From: Adiantum capillus-veneris
Taxonomy: Eukaryota > Streptophyta > Polypodiopsida > Polypodiales > Pteridaceae
Assembly: GCA_014529385.2 (NCBI GenBank)
Contig: CM043968.1
Coordinates: 7,980,648 to 8,044,647, forward strand
Length of the DNA: 64,000 nt
Reading direction: 5' to 3'
The notes under the pieces are model-generated. The model was not told the DNA's origin, searched no databases, and worked only from the letters and a program-made list of their open reading frames with translations. The position numbers and the translations under genes were made by a program. This document shows, in pieces, positions 44,167-55,300 of this stretch (within the stretch, counting starts at the first letter, position 1; the number at the start of each line of letters is the position of its first letter).

Positions 44167-45644
44167 TGTCACCAGTGTGTGACTACTATCTATCCTTTTT
44201 GTTGATTTCTTTCTTATTATCTATTTACTTTCACTTTTTGGAAACACCCCTCGGGAAATCTAACTGCCCTGCATTGCATAGCTAGTGTGGAACTGTCCAG
44301 AGGGAGTCCGGGCCTGAGGGCAAGAGAGCACTAAGGTTGGACAAGGACTATGGTTAGCCAAGTGGGGTCATTGACTAGCCAAAGTGGAATCCTTTGCTAC
44401 AGAGGCTACATTTCAGTTTTGGATGTGGCCACAGTGTACAAAGAGGGTCGGATGACCTAGAAAGATACAATGGCAGCATCTCCTAAAATTTAGGGAACTG
44501 CTATTTTGGGACCTGAAAATGTCTTCGCGTCATTACGTGCAGTTTGACATGGGGATCATTTTGTTACTCTGTGGCCAAGTCAACAGAGGCTGCAGGTGAG
44601 ATATTTTTAGACCCGAGGGTCTAAAGCGGGAAAATGCACAAATGAGTGACACTTGGCACTTTGAGGCCAGTTTACTACTTATAGAGAAGGCAAAAACGTG
44701 ATTTATAGTTGGGAGGCTCATTTTGCAAGTCTCTGTCACAGGTTAAGAGCTATGGAGTGCTTGCTTTCCCTCTTATGCACAGTGCGGTGCCAGGAGTGAT
44801 GCCCTGCACGCTACGCACTGCCCTCTCTCTCCCCTTTGGCAGTATGTTATGCCCCTCTAGTGGGCTTTTCATTTGACCAATGTACAGTTGTGTGGGTTCA
44901 TGCGCGATTGCCGAGGCAAGAGCCTCTTGCACAGGTACTGGATTAGCTAGCGGCTAATCCCCCCGCAGGTACAGGTGAATTCGGAGAGGTTTCACGCCAG
45001 AAATCTCGTCCGATTCAAAGGGCAAGTAGCCCTACAGGTGCGGGAGCTCGAGGACTTGCTAGGGATGCGACCGGCACGCGAAACGGAGCCCGAAACAGTG
45101 AATTACAGCCTGCTGTGTATTTTTGCAGGTTTAGGGTTTTGGCCCTAAACGGACCCTAATACCCCCAGGAGGTTCGGGGATGCAAGGGGACCGTTGTACA
45201 GGTGATCTGGCGCATTTTCAGGGCTGAAAACAGAGAATTCAGCGTGCTGCAGATTCTCGCCAGGTTTTGCAAAGTGCCCGTATGCGTCGGGAAAGTCGGT
45301 CAATGCGTGGGAATACTGACCGTGAAGGGTTCTAGTACAGTTATGCTGCCGAAATCAGGCTGGAACAGTGGAAATTCAGCCGAGTTTGTGCGGGGCAGCT
45401 TGTAGGGAACCACAGCGTTTATTCCCTCTTTTGAACAATAAAGAAATACCGAAAGGGGCGCCTAAGTTAGGGGCCAATCTGGTGTCCGTCTACTCATACA
45501 GGTGCAATCTAGCAGCCTGTATCCCTCTCCCCTTTGTTGTGTCTTGAAAGTACAGGTAAAATAGACGACTAATAATGGGTGAAAGCTAAATCAAGGTTTA
45601 AAGTAAAGTCTACCGCCCTTTTTGGATTGAACAGGCCGGTTTCA
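44167..45644 (+). repeat. Element A 3' LTR
   Basis: 1478 bp, same length as the 5' LTR and identical wherever I compared it (offset 7223). Followed by GTGTG, the target duplication. Confidence 0.95.
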
Positions 45645-45649
45645 GTGTG

Positions 45650-46263
45650 CAGGGCATCATTCTCGGCACCGCACTGTACATAAGGGGGAAAGGAAGCACT
45701 CCATAGCTCTTAACCTGTGACAAAATGCAAAAGGAGGCTCTTCCCAGCTTAAAAATTCAGCGCCCATTTTTCTGGAAGAGGCAAGTTCATGAAATTTTGC
45801 CACTTGGCGCAAGCATTTTCCCGTTTTGGGTTCGCTGCTTAAAAATCTTGGTCGCCCAGTTGACTTCGCGACAAAGTTGTAATGATTCTGTTGGGCTCCC
45901 TGTGGTCATTTGACCATCTATCCTCATTGGGACCACATCCAAAGGTGCAATGTGGCCCAACTGTCGGATACTTTCTGTTGGTAGTCACACCTTGACTTTA
46001 GGCCTTTATCGAGTTCACTTCCTAGTATCCACCAACTTGCTAAGTGCGACGGGGGGACCTATATGATCTTGCTCTGAGCCTAGACATCCTCTTACCATAC
46101 GAATTCCAGTACCGACCACTACCCATCTACGAGTAAAACTACCTTTCAGATTGGCCATACAATGTCCGACCGTTTGCTACTTCAAGAAGAGGGTCTCAAA
46201 AATAAAACAAAACCCCTTGGAAAGAAACCAACTAAAGTTAGCAGTTGCCACATCCCCATGACA
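45650..46263 (-). repeat. Element C 3' LTR, proximal part
   Basis: Starts TGTCATGGGGATG on the minus strand at 46263, right after the polypurine tract. The first ~450 bp differ from the LTRs of A and B, while the portion near 45650-45790 matches. The 5' LTR of C shares this start. Confidence 0.85.
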
Positions 46264-46275
46264 TACCCCCCTCTT
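46264..46275 (-). other. Element C polypurine tract
   Basis: Minus strand AAGAGGGGGGTA just before the C 3' LTR start at 46263, preceded by a block (CGAGGACGTTTG) also present in A and B. Confidence 0.9.
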
Positions 46276-46421
46276 GAAATCGCAAACGTCCTCGATTGCA
46301 TACCATAAATACACGCCACTGATGATCTTGTGCTATCAACACTCTTTTATCATCACATGTATCTGCAAGAAAGGTCATAACACATAGATACAAATGACTT
46401 AATGAGGCCTTCATACTTTTG

Positions 46422-49400
46422 TCATTTCCATCTATTACCTGAATTCATATGTACATTTGGTGTACTAGCTCTATCATTACCCCTCCTTTGCACACGTTGG
46501 GTTGGGGCATAAGTAGGTTGTAACCCAAAGGCTTCAAGGTAAAGCTGCAATACATTTGGTGACTTTGACAGTTCATGCTCTTCCATCCACTTTGCATCCA
46601 TAGGCGGATAGTTCTTTAACTTCACCAAATGGCGTCTTGCAACACTTTTCCGTCCTTATGTGCCAAAACTTGCCCAAGTACCAGGATCTCATCAAGTTCC
46701 TTAACTTTTGGTTGATCCTCATCTGGCATATCTTCTGGCACATCACCCACGAAGGGTCTTAGAAGACTCACGTGAAAGGCATTATGAATCTTCCACGCAT
46801 CAGGCAATTTCAGCCTGTAAACCACATCGCTGATCTCGTCAAGCACTTGAAAAGGCCCATAGTAACGCATGCTGAGCTTAGGAAACAACTGTTCCTTGCC
46901 CTTCATCTTCTTTAACCTTGCCTTTTCGAACCTTAACAGAACCCAATCACCAGGTGATAACAGCAATTCACGACGGTGACGATCAACAGCCCTTTTTTGC
47001 TTTGCCCGAGTCTTCTCCAAGGCAACTTTAATTTTCTTATACATCTCATCCATGTTCTCAACATATCGATCTGCCTCAAAGATCTTGTCCTTTGTATACA
47101 AAATGGGAGGAACCTTTTTGCTACCTTCAACAATTTCAAAAGGTGCCTTGCCTGTGGACGAATGCACCGTATTATTGTACGCATACTCAAGCATAGGCAA
47201 CTACTGTTCCCACTTGCCCTTATTATCTGACACATAGCATTTCAACAGATCTAAGACAGTAGAATTAGCCTCTTCTGACTGTCCATCAGTTTGTGGATGA
47301 AACGAAGACGAGAACTTGAGCGTAGTGCCCATGTTCTCAAACAATCCTCTCCAGAACAAACTGGTCATGCGAGGATCACGATCACCGATAATCGATTGTG
47401 GCATACCATGGTACTTAAACACATTGTACATGAACAAGCGTGCCATCTGATCAGATTTTATCTTCTTCCTGACAGGGATAAAATGGGCCTGCTTGCTGAA
47501 CCTACAGATAATGGTCCATATACCATCATTCCCTGTTGGCGTTCTTGGAAGATCAAAGATAAAGTCCATAGCAATGCTTTCCCATGGCTTATCCGAAATC
47601 GGCAGTGGTTGTAACAACCCTGGTGCCTTTTGCCTGTCAAACTTGACCTTTTGGCAAACTATGCATGCTCACACAAAGGCATCCACATCTCTCCTCAAGG
47701 TAGGCCAATAGAAGAATGTCTCTACCGCTTTAACTGTTGCATCAATGCCACGATGCCCTGCATACAGTGGGACACGACTCTCTTCCATGACCTTATGTCG
47801 CAGTGGCCTAGTGACACAAAGTCTGCCATGCATCATCATAAAACCATCTCTGAGGAGGTAGTGCTCGTGATGTTGCCCCTCTTGTAACTGTTCAAAGATC
47901 CTTGCAAAATCTTCATCAGCAGGATATTGTTCCTTCATGTCATCTAACTCATGATGATAAGGAATTGACACGGCTGAAATTTGTGGCTTTCTTGATAACA
48001 CATCAACCACAACATTCTTCTTGCCTTCCACATGCATAATCTGGAAGTGGAACATGGAAAGAATGTTTGCCCATCGCATATGCTTTTCGGATAACTTTGA
48101 CTGTGTTAAGAAGTATCGCAAGGTCTGGTGATCTGTTTGGACAACAAAATCAGCACCTAACAGGTAGTGCTTGCAGCTAGAAAGCGCATGAATCACGGCC
48201 AAGAGCTCTTTCTCATAGACTTGCATGGTCCTCTCTGGCCCTTGCGAAATTCGGCTTTCATAAGCTACTACCCGTCCATCTTGCATTAGCATTGCTCCGA
48301 TGCTACTGCCACATGCGTCACACTGGACCACAAATGACTTCCTGAGATCTGGCAAAACAATAACTGGATCTGATATCAACTTTTCCTTTAAGAGACTAAA
48401 AGCTGAAATCTCTTTTTGGGTCCATCTGAAAGTGACCTCCTTCTTTTGCAAAGCATGAAGAGGCGATGCTATCTCTGCAATATTTCTGATAAACCTTCTA
48501 TAGTAGGAACACAATCCCAAGAAGCTTCTGACATCGTGAACAATCTTCAAGTCTAGCCATGTCTTGATAGCTTCGACCTTTGCGGGATCCATTCTAACAC
48601 CATCCTTTGAAACTATGTGGCCAAGAAAATGGATCTCTTCGAAGAAGAATTCACTTTTCTTAGGATTGACAAGTAACCTGTGACTGCGCAGCTCTTCGAA
48701 CACAATGGTCAAGTGACGCCTATACTCCTCTTCATTCTTTGAATACACTATCATGTCATCGAAGAACGTCCCAACAAACTGTTGATGCGAGCGGAAAATC
48801 CGGTCCATCATTTTGTTGAACGTGGCAAGAGCATTTGTTAGCCCAAACAGGATCACTAGAATCTCATAAAGACCAAATGTCGTTCTAAACGCAGTCTTGT
48901 GCATATCCTTTGGCCTTATACGAATCTGATGGTAGCCACTCTTAAGGTCTATCCTGCTGGAAATTGCAGCATCAATTCTAGGAATAGGAAACCTATTCTT
49001 GATGATATTCTTATTCAACGCACGGTAATCAATACACATGCGCCATGAGCCATCCTTCTTCTGCACTAGGAGCATTGGGGAGCAAAAGGGTGAAGAACTA
49101 GGCTGAATCAGCCCCTTCTCTAATAACTCCTCAACCTCGCCCATAATCTCTTTCTGCTGTGCCGCACTAACCCTATAGGGAGGTCTATTTGGTGGGCTAC
49201 ACCCTGGCACCAAATCTATCCGATGGTCCTCAGGTCTCTCTTGCGGAAATTGCAACGGCAATGAATCAGAAAAACAGTCACTAAACTTTTGCAAAATGCT
49301 CACCTTTCTTTATCTAACACAGATAAATTTGATTGATCACTATCTGAGACATCACGTGCAAAAATCAAGTACACAGAAAGATGATTCTTTATTACAGAAG

Positions 49401-49863
49401 TGATAGCAAAAGCAGATACAATAGGGACTGACTCTCCTTTAAGCTTTACATCCAAGATGTGAGTTTTGCCCCTATGCTGTATAGTGATCTTTTTGTTGTA
49501 GGCAACCAAGACTCCATGCACTCGGAACATCCACGAGATCCCCAACAAGGCGTCGCAACCTTCCAGAGGCATGATGTAGAACTCTTCTGTGTCCAGATAC
49601 GACAGAATATGCAGACGCAGTTTTCCAATGATGGGAGTAACACACTCTGAGCGGCCAGGACATGCCAACCCTGCCTCTGCTGTGTACCCCATCTCTTCAG
49701 CTCTGATGCCCAGCTTCATAGCTAACTCTGGTGAGATAAAGTTGGCTTTGGCACCTGGATCAAAGAAGATGAGTGCCGTCTGATCCCTAACTTTACCCCA
49801 TGCCCTGCATAACTCACTGGCATCTGAATTGGGCCTGTCACCCACCATGTCTGGCACTAAACC
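46422..49863 (-). pseudogene. Element C Pol remnant (protease to chromodomain)
   Basis: Frames at 49300-49863 (protease, FFDPGAKANFIS), 47669-49303 (RT, RNase H, integrase N-terminus), 47201-47617 (integrase core, SIIGDRDPRMTS), 46622-47200 (GPF module) and 46422-46628 (chromodomain, KNYPPMDAKWMEE) follow the order of elements A and B. RT keeps FFDD but lacks about ten residues after FPIPRID. Stops or shifts separate the frames at about 49300, 47650, 47200 and 46625. It cannot make a full polyprotein, but shows that the D-P-G protease motif and the FFDD box are old in this family. Confidence 0.9.
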
Positions 49864-51332
49864 TGTCACCACCATGTGACTACTATCTATCCTTTTTGTT
49901 GATTTCTTTCTTATTATTTATTTACTTTCAGTTTTTGGAAACACCCCTCAGGAAATCTAACTGCCCTGCATTGCATATCTAGTGTGGAACTGTTCAGAGG
50001 GAGTCCAGGCCTGAGGGCAAGAGAGCACTAAGGTTGGACAAGGACTATGGTTAGCCAAAGTGGGGTCATTGACTAGCCAAAGTGGAATCCTTTGCTACAA
50101 AGGCTACATTTCAGTTCTTGGTGTGGTTGCAGTGTACAAAGAGGGTCGGATGCCTAGAAAGATACAATGGCAGCATCTCCTAAAATTTAGGGAACTGCTA
50201 TTTTGGAACCTGAAAATGTGTTCGCGTCATTACCTCCGGTATGACTAGGGGAATATTTTATTACTCTGCCGTGAAGTCAACTGGGCAACCGATCGGGAGA
50301 TTTTTAGGCGGCAACCCCGAAACGGGAAATACCCTGCCAAGTGGCACATTTCTGTGCACTTTCCTCATGCATGAAGAGGGGGCGCTGATTTTAGAGAGGA
50401 GAGGGGCTCATTTTCAAGCTGTCACAGGTTGAGAGCTTCAATGGAGTGCTTGCTTACCTCTTATGTACAGTGCGGTGCCATGAGTGATGCCCTGCACGCT
50501 AAGCACTGCCCTCTCTCTCCCCTATGGCAGTATGTTATGGACCCACTAGTGGGCTTTTCATTTGACCAATGTACAGTTGTGTGGGTTCATGCACGATTGC
50601 CGAGGCAAGAGCCTATTGCACAGGTATTGGATTAGCTAGCGGCTAATCCCCCGCAAGTACAGGTGATTCGGAGAGGTTTCACGTGCGAGATCTCGTCGGA
50701 TTCAAAGGGCAAGTAGCCCTACAGGTGCGGGAGCTCGAGGACTTGCTACGGATGCGACCGGCACGCAAAACGGAGCCCAAAACAGTGAATTACAGTCTGC
50801 TGTGTATTTTTGCAGGTTTAGGGTTTTGGCCCTAAACGGACCCTAATACCCCCATGAGGTTCGGGGACGCGAGGGGACCGCTGTACAGGTGATCTGGCGC
50901 ATTTTCGGGGCAAAAAACAGAGAAATCAGCGTGCTACAGATTCTCGCCAGGTTTTGTAAAGTGTCTGAATGCGTCGAGAAAGTCATCCAATGCGTGGGGA
51001 TACTGACTATGAAGGGTCCTAGTACAGTTATGCTGCCAGAATCGGGCCAGAACAGTTGAAATTCAGCCAAGACTGTGCGGGGCAGCTTGTAGGAAACCAC
51101 AGCTTTTATTCCCTTTGTTAAAGAATAAAGAAATACCGAAAGGGGCGCCTAACTTAGGGGCCAGTCTGGTGTCGGTCTTCTCATACAGGTGCAATCTAGC
51201 AGCCTGTATCCCTTTCCCCTTTGTTGTGTCTTGAAAGTACAGGTAAAGTGGGCGACAAATTAAATGGGTGAAAGCATATAAGGTTTAAGTCTAAGGTCTA
51301 CCGCCCTTTTCGAATTGAACAGGCCGGTTTCA
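49864..51332 (+). mobile_element. Solo LTR D, Ty3/gypsy family
   Basis: TGTCACCACCATGTGAC to GCCGGTTTCA, about 1469 bp, collinear with the full 1478-bp LTR of A and more diverged from it than B is. It sits between the gag and protease regions of element C. With these ends the flanks (AAACC and TGTCT) do not match. An alternative frame, 49878-51330, has CATGT on both sides (49873-49877 and 51331-51335) but removes the LTR termini. Confidence 0.82.
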
Positions 51333-51471
51333 TGTCTGCCGTGGGTTTAGGCTTCTTGCCTTTCTAGTCTTCTTTATCCTCTGGGTCAGCTGGTCTTTTC
51401 CTTTGTGGACAATTGATAGAAAAGTGACTAGGCTGCTCGCATATAAATCATTTGTTCTCAGCCATTAGGAC
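51333..51471 (-). pseudogene. Element C gag piece with CCHC knuckle
   Basis: Minus strand from 51471 encodes the nucleocapsid end of C gag: an in-frame stop replaces the first Cys, then FICEQPSHFSINC and KRPADPEDKED, matching A. It lies between element B and solo LTR D and joins the gag portion at 58777. Confidence 0.8.
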
Positions 51472-52251
51472 TGTCACCAGCGTGTGACTACTATCTATCC
51501 TTTTTGTTGATTTCTTTCTTATTATCTATTTACTTTCACTTTTTGGAAACACCCCTCGGGAAATCTAACTGCCCTGCATTGCATAGCTAGTGTGGAACTG
51601 TCCAGAGGGAGTCCAGGCCTGAGGGCAAGAGAGCACTAAGGTTGGACAAGGACTATGGTTAGCCAAGTGGGGTCATTGACTAGCCAAAGTGGAATCCTTT
51701 GCTACAGAGGCTACATTTCAGTTCTGGATGTGGCCGCAGTGTACAAAGAGGGTCGGATGACCTAGAAAGATACAATGGCAGCATCTCCTAAAATTTAGGG
51801 AACTGCTATTTTGGGACCTGAAAATGTCTTCGCGTCATTACGTGCAGTTTGACATGGGGATCATTTTGTTACTCTGTGGCCAAGTCAACAGAGGCTGCAG
51901 GTGAGATATTTTTAGACCCGAGGGTCTAAAGCGGGAAAATGCACAAATGAGTGACACTTGGCACTCTGAGGCCAGTTTACTACTTATAGAGAAGGCAAAA
52001 ACGTGATTTATAGCTGGGAGGCTCATTTTGCAAGTCTCTGTCACAGGTTAAGAGCTATGGAGTGCTTGCTTTCCCTCTTATGCACAGTGCGGTGCCAGGA
52101 GTGATGCCCTGCACGCTACGCACTGCCCTCCCTCTCCCCTTTGTTGTGTCTTGATAATACAGGTAAAATAGACGACTAATAATGGGTGAAAGCTAAATCA
52201 AGGTTTAAAGTAAAGTCTACCGCCCTTTTTGGATTGAACAGGCCGGTTTCA
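51472..52251 (+). repeat. Element B 5' LTR (short form)
   Basis: 780 bp, TGTCACCAGCGTGTGAC to GCCGGTTTCA. The sequence jumps from the CACTGCCCTC region directly to TTGTTGTGTCTTGA, missing what lies between the two CTCTCCCCTTTG repeats of A, including the hairpin and the AATAAA. Confidence 0.93.
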
Positions 52252-52267
52252 TGGTTCCATCGACGGG
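52252..52267 (+). other. Element B primer binding site (tRNA-Glu-like)
   Basis: TGGTTCCATCGACGGG, same as in element A. Confidence 0.6.
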
Positions 52268-52308
52268 ATTAAATCACTTTTTCCCATAGAAGTGAGCCTT
52301 GGTCAGTT

Positions 52309-55300
52309 TTGGGCTTGAAGACACAGGGGATCATAGACGAGACACAGGGAATTGTAATTATGGCTGACAGACCAGATGATGTGACTGAAGAGGTTTCCTC
52401 TTCACAGGGTCAACAGACACATGAAGTGGGTGAGTCCTCAAGACCACCACAGACTGATGATGATATATTCAGGACCCAGTTGGCTACTGCTGTGGCTATG
52501 TTCACACAAGTAATGCAGAACCCAAGGTTTTTAGCCTTTCTGCAACCTCCTGTTCCGTCTCAGCAAGTTGGGTCACTGGATCATATTCAAAAGCCTGTTA
52601 AGGCTCGAGCACAGGTGATTCATACCGCACAGTCAATGGAAACACCTGTACACTTGATGGAGAACATGCAGTCTCCACAACGTATGCCTAAGGTGCAAGA
52701 ACAGGTGGCTCAGATGCCAGTTTTTCAAGCTGTACCAATTCAGCCCGCCACCTTTCAACAGCCTATAGCTGGTTCTAATGGGCAGGGAAGCAACTTACAG
52801 GCTATGCAACAGGTCTTCCCACCACCTTCAGTACACCCTGGCTATTTTGGAGGTGGATCGGTATTTCAGAGCATGGCTGGTCATGCACCTGGAAATCAGT
52901 TTTATACGCCAGGAACAGTGTTTGCGGGTGCTCAAACGATGATGCCTAACCCCATGTACAGTGTCATGGGTATGCAACCAGGGTTTCAAAGCACTCAGGG
53001 ACAATTTGGGATGCCACAAGCAAATTTTGGTATGGCTGGAATTACAAATCAGCAGCCAAATATGGCATTTCCAGGTCAAGTTAATAGCGGCCAAGGAACA
53101 CAGATGAACCTTAATAGTGTTCCCATGTTTCAGTCACTTCCATATGACAATCTAACGCCGCTGGAGAGGCCAACTCCGTACAAAGAAGGTGGCAAAGGTG
53201 TGACATTCACGACCTTTACAGGGTTTGATGACAGGAAGAAGGCTCTTTCATTCCTCCAGCAGTTTGACAAGGCCTATGCAGGGGGAAACTTTACAGAGGC
53301 TTCAAAGGTCCGCAAGGCAGCCACTTTCTTGACAGGGAATGCGGGACAATGGTGGACAACTTTATTGCTTCAAGGGCAAGCTCCGTCCACATGGATTTAC
53401 TTCAAGCAGATTTTTGCAGCAGCATGGTTATCTGATGACTTTGAAGCAGATGTCATGACAGAATGGCACCAGCTAAATGCTGCCACTTGCAGAAATCTGG
53501 ATGATTACAATCGGAAGTTTTGGAAAGCTCTACTTCCAGTAACTTCCTATAGGTTTGTGCCATTGACAGAACAGATAGAAAAATACTGTTGTGGCCTACC
53601 CAAAGGATTGAGAAAATACTGCACAAAGACCAAAGTCACTACTTTGACGCAGCTCATCGAGGTAGCAAACACTGGCAATGGTTTGCTCAAGGGAGAAGAT
53701 TGTGAATTTAACACTGGCGTCAAGGCAGGATCAGGCAAGAAAAATTCAGCCAAGAAGCACGTTCCCAATGAGGCTCCTAAAGGGACTCAGGAGTCAGCCA
53801 ACGCAGGGAAAGACAAAGCTACGGCTGAATCAGAAAAAGGACCAGCAAAGAAATGGAAAAGACGTTTTCCTCGCAAGTCAGAAGAGCAAAAGAAGGTCCT
53901 GAGGACAGAGAACAAATGCTTTATATGTGAGCAGCCTGGCCACATTGCTTACAACTGTCCTACAAAGAAAAGGCCAGCTGATTCTGAAGACAAGGAAGAC
54001 AAGAAAGGAAAGAAGCCCATGGCTGGTCTAGTGCCAGATATGGTGGGCGACAAGCCAAATTCAGATGCAAGTGAGCTTTGCAGAGCATGGGGAAAGGTCA
54101 GGGATCAAACAGTGCTTATCTTCTTTGATCCAGGTGCTAAAGCCAACTTTATTTCCCCAGAATTGGCTTCAAAGTTGGGAATCAGACCTGAAGAGATGGG
54201 GTATACAGCAGAGGCAGGTTTGGCATGTCCTGGCCATACAGAGGCTGTGACACCCATCATTGGAAAGTTGCGTCTACATATCCAGTCCTATGTAGATGCT
54301 GAAGAATTTTACATCATGCCACTGGACGGATGTGATGTGTTGTTAGGTATTCCTTGGTTGTTTCGTGTACAGGGAATCATGGATGCCTACAACAAAAAGA
54401 TCACTGTACAGAGCAGGGGAAAGACTCACATTCTGGATGTAAAGCTTAAAGGGGAGTCTATTCCTACTGTATCAGCTTCTGCTATTACTTCTGTAATGAA
54501 AAAGCATCTTTCTGCGTACTTGGTTTTTGCACGTGAAGTGTCAGATTGTGATGAATCAAATTTATCTGTGCTAGATAAAGAAAGGTCAATGTTTTTACAA
54601 CAGTATAGTGACTGTTTTTCCGATTCATTACCGTCTCAACTACCGCCAGAGAGACCCGAGGACCATGCGATAGATTTGGTGCCAGGCAGTAGCCCACCAA
54701 ATAAGCCTCCGTACAGGGTTAGTGCGGCTCAGCAGAAAGAGATAATGGGCCAAGTACAGGAGTTGTTAGAAAAGGGGCTGATTCAGCCCAGTTCATCTCC
54801 ATTCTGTTCTCCAGTGTTGTTGGTGCAGAAAAAGGATGGCTCATGGCGTATGTGCATCGACTACCGTGCACTGAACAAGAATACCATCAAGAATAGGTTC
54901 CCTATACCTAGAATTGATGATATTATGGACAAATTAGAAGGAGCAGCTATGTTTAGCAGGATAGATCTAAAGAGTGGGTATCATCAGATCCGCATTAGAT
55001 CAGAGGATGTGCACAAGACTGCTTTTAGAACAACGTTTGGCCTTTACGAATTTTTAGTGATGCCCTTTGGTCTCACAAATGCTCCTGCTACGTTTAATAG
55101 GATGATGGACAGAATTTTCCGTCCACACCAGCAGTTTGTTGGTACGTTCTTTGATGACATGATAGTCTACTCAAAGAATGAAGAGGAGCATAGGCATCAC
55201 TTGGCCATTGTGTTCAAAGAGCTACGCAGTCATAGGTTGCTCATCAATGCAAAGAAAAGTGAGTTTTTTCTGGAAGAGATTCACTTTCTGGGACACATTG

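Larger units (their letters stand above)
36944..45644 (+). mobile_element. Element A: intact Ty3/gypsy chromovirus
   Basis: 8701 bp flanked by the 5-bp duplication GTGTG (36939-36943 and 45645-45649). The related uninterrupted sequence at 61290-61310 confirms the insertion point. Two LTRs of exactly 1478 bp, a primer site, an uninterrupted 1704-codon Gag-Pol, a ~570-bp repeat-rich noncoding tail and a polypurine tract are all present. I found no difference between the two LTRs over the parts compared. This suggests a very recent insertion and, apart from the RT box change noted under the CDS, a complete element. Confidence 0.95.

Noticed and set aside
43739-44285. Two overlapping frames (98 and 124 codons) after Gag-Pol, conserved in B
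   Set aside because: They cross the repeat-rich tail and run into the LTR; conservation is explained by the recent common origin of A and B, and C lacks them.
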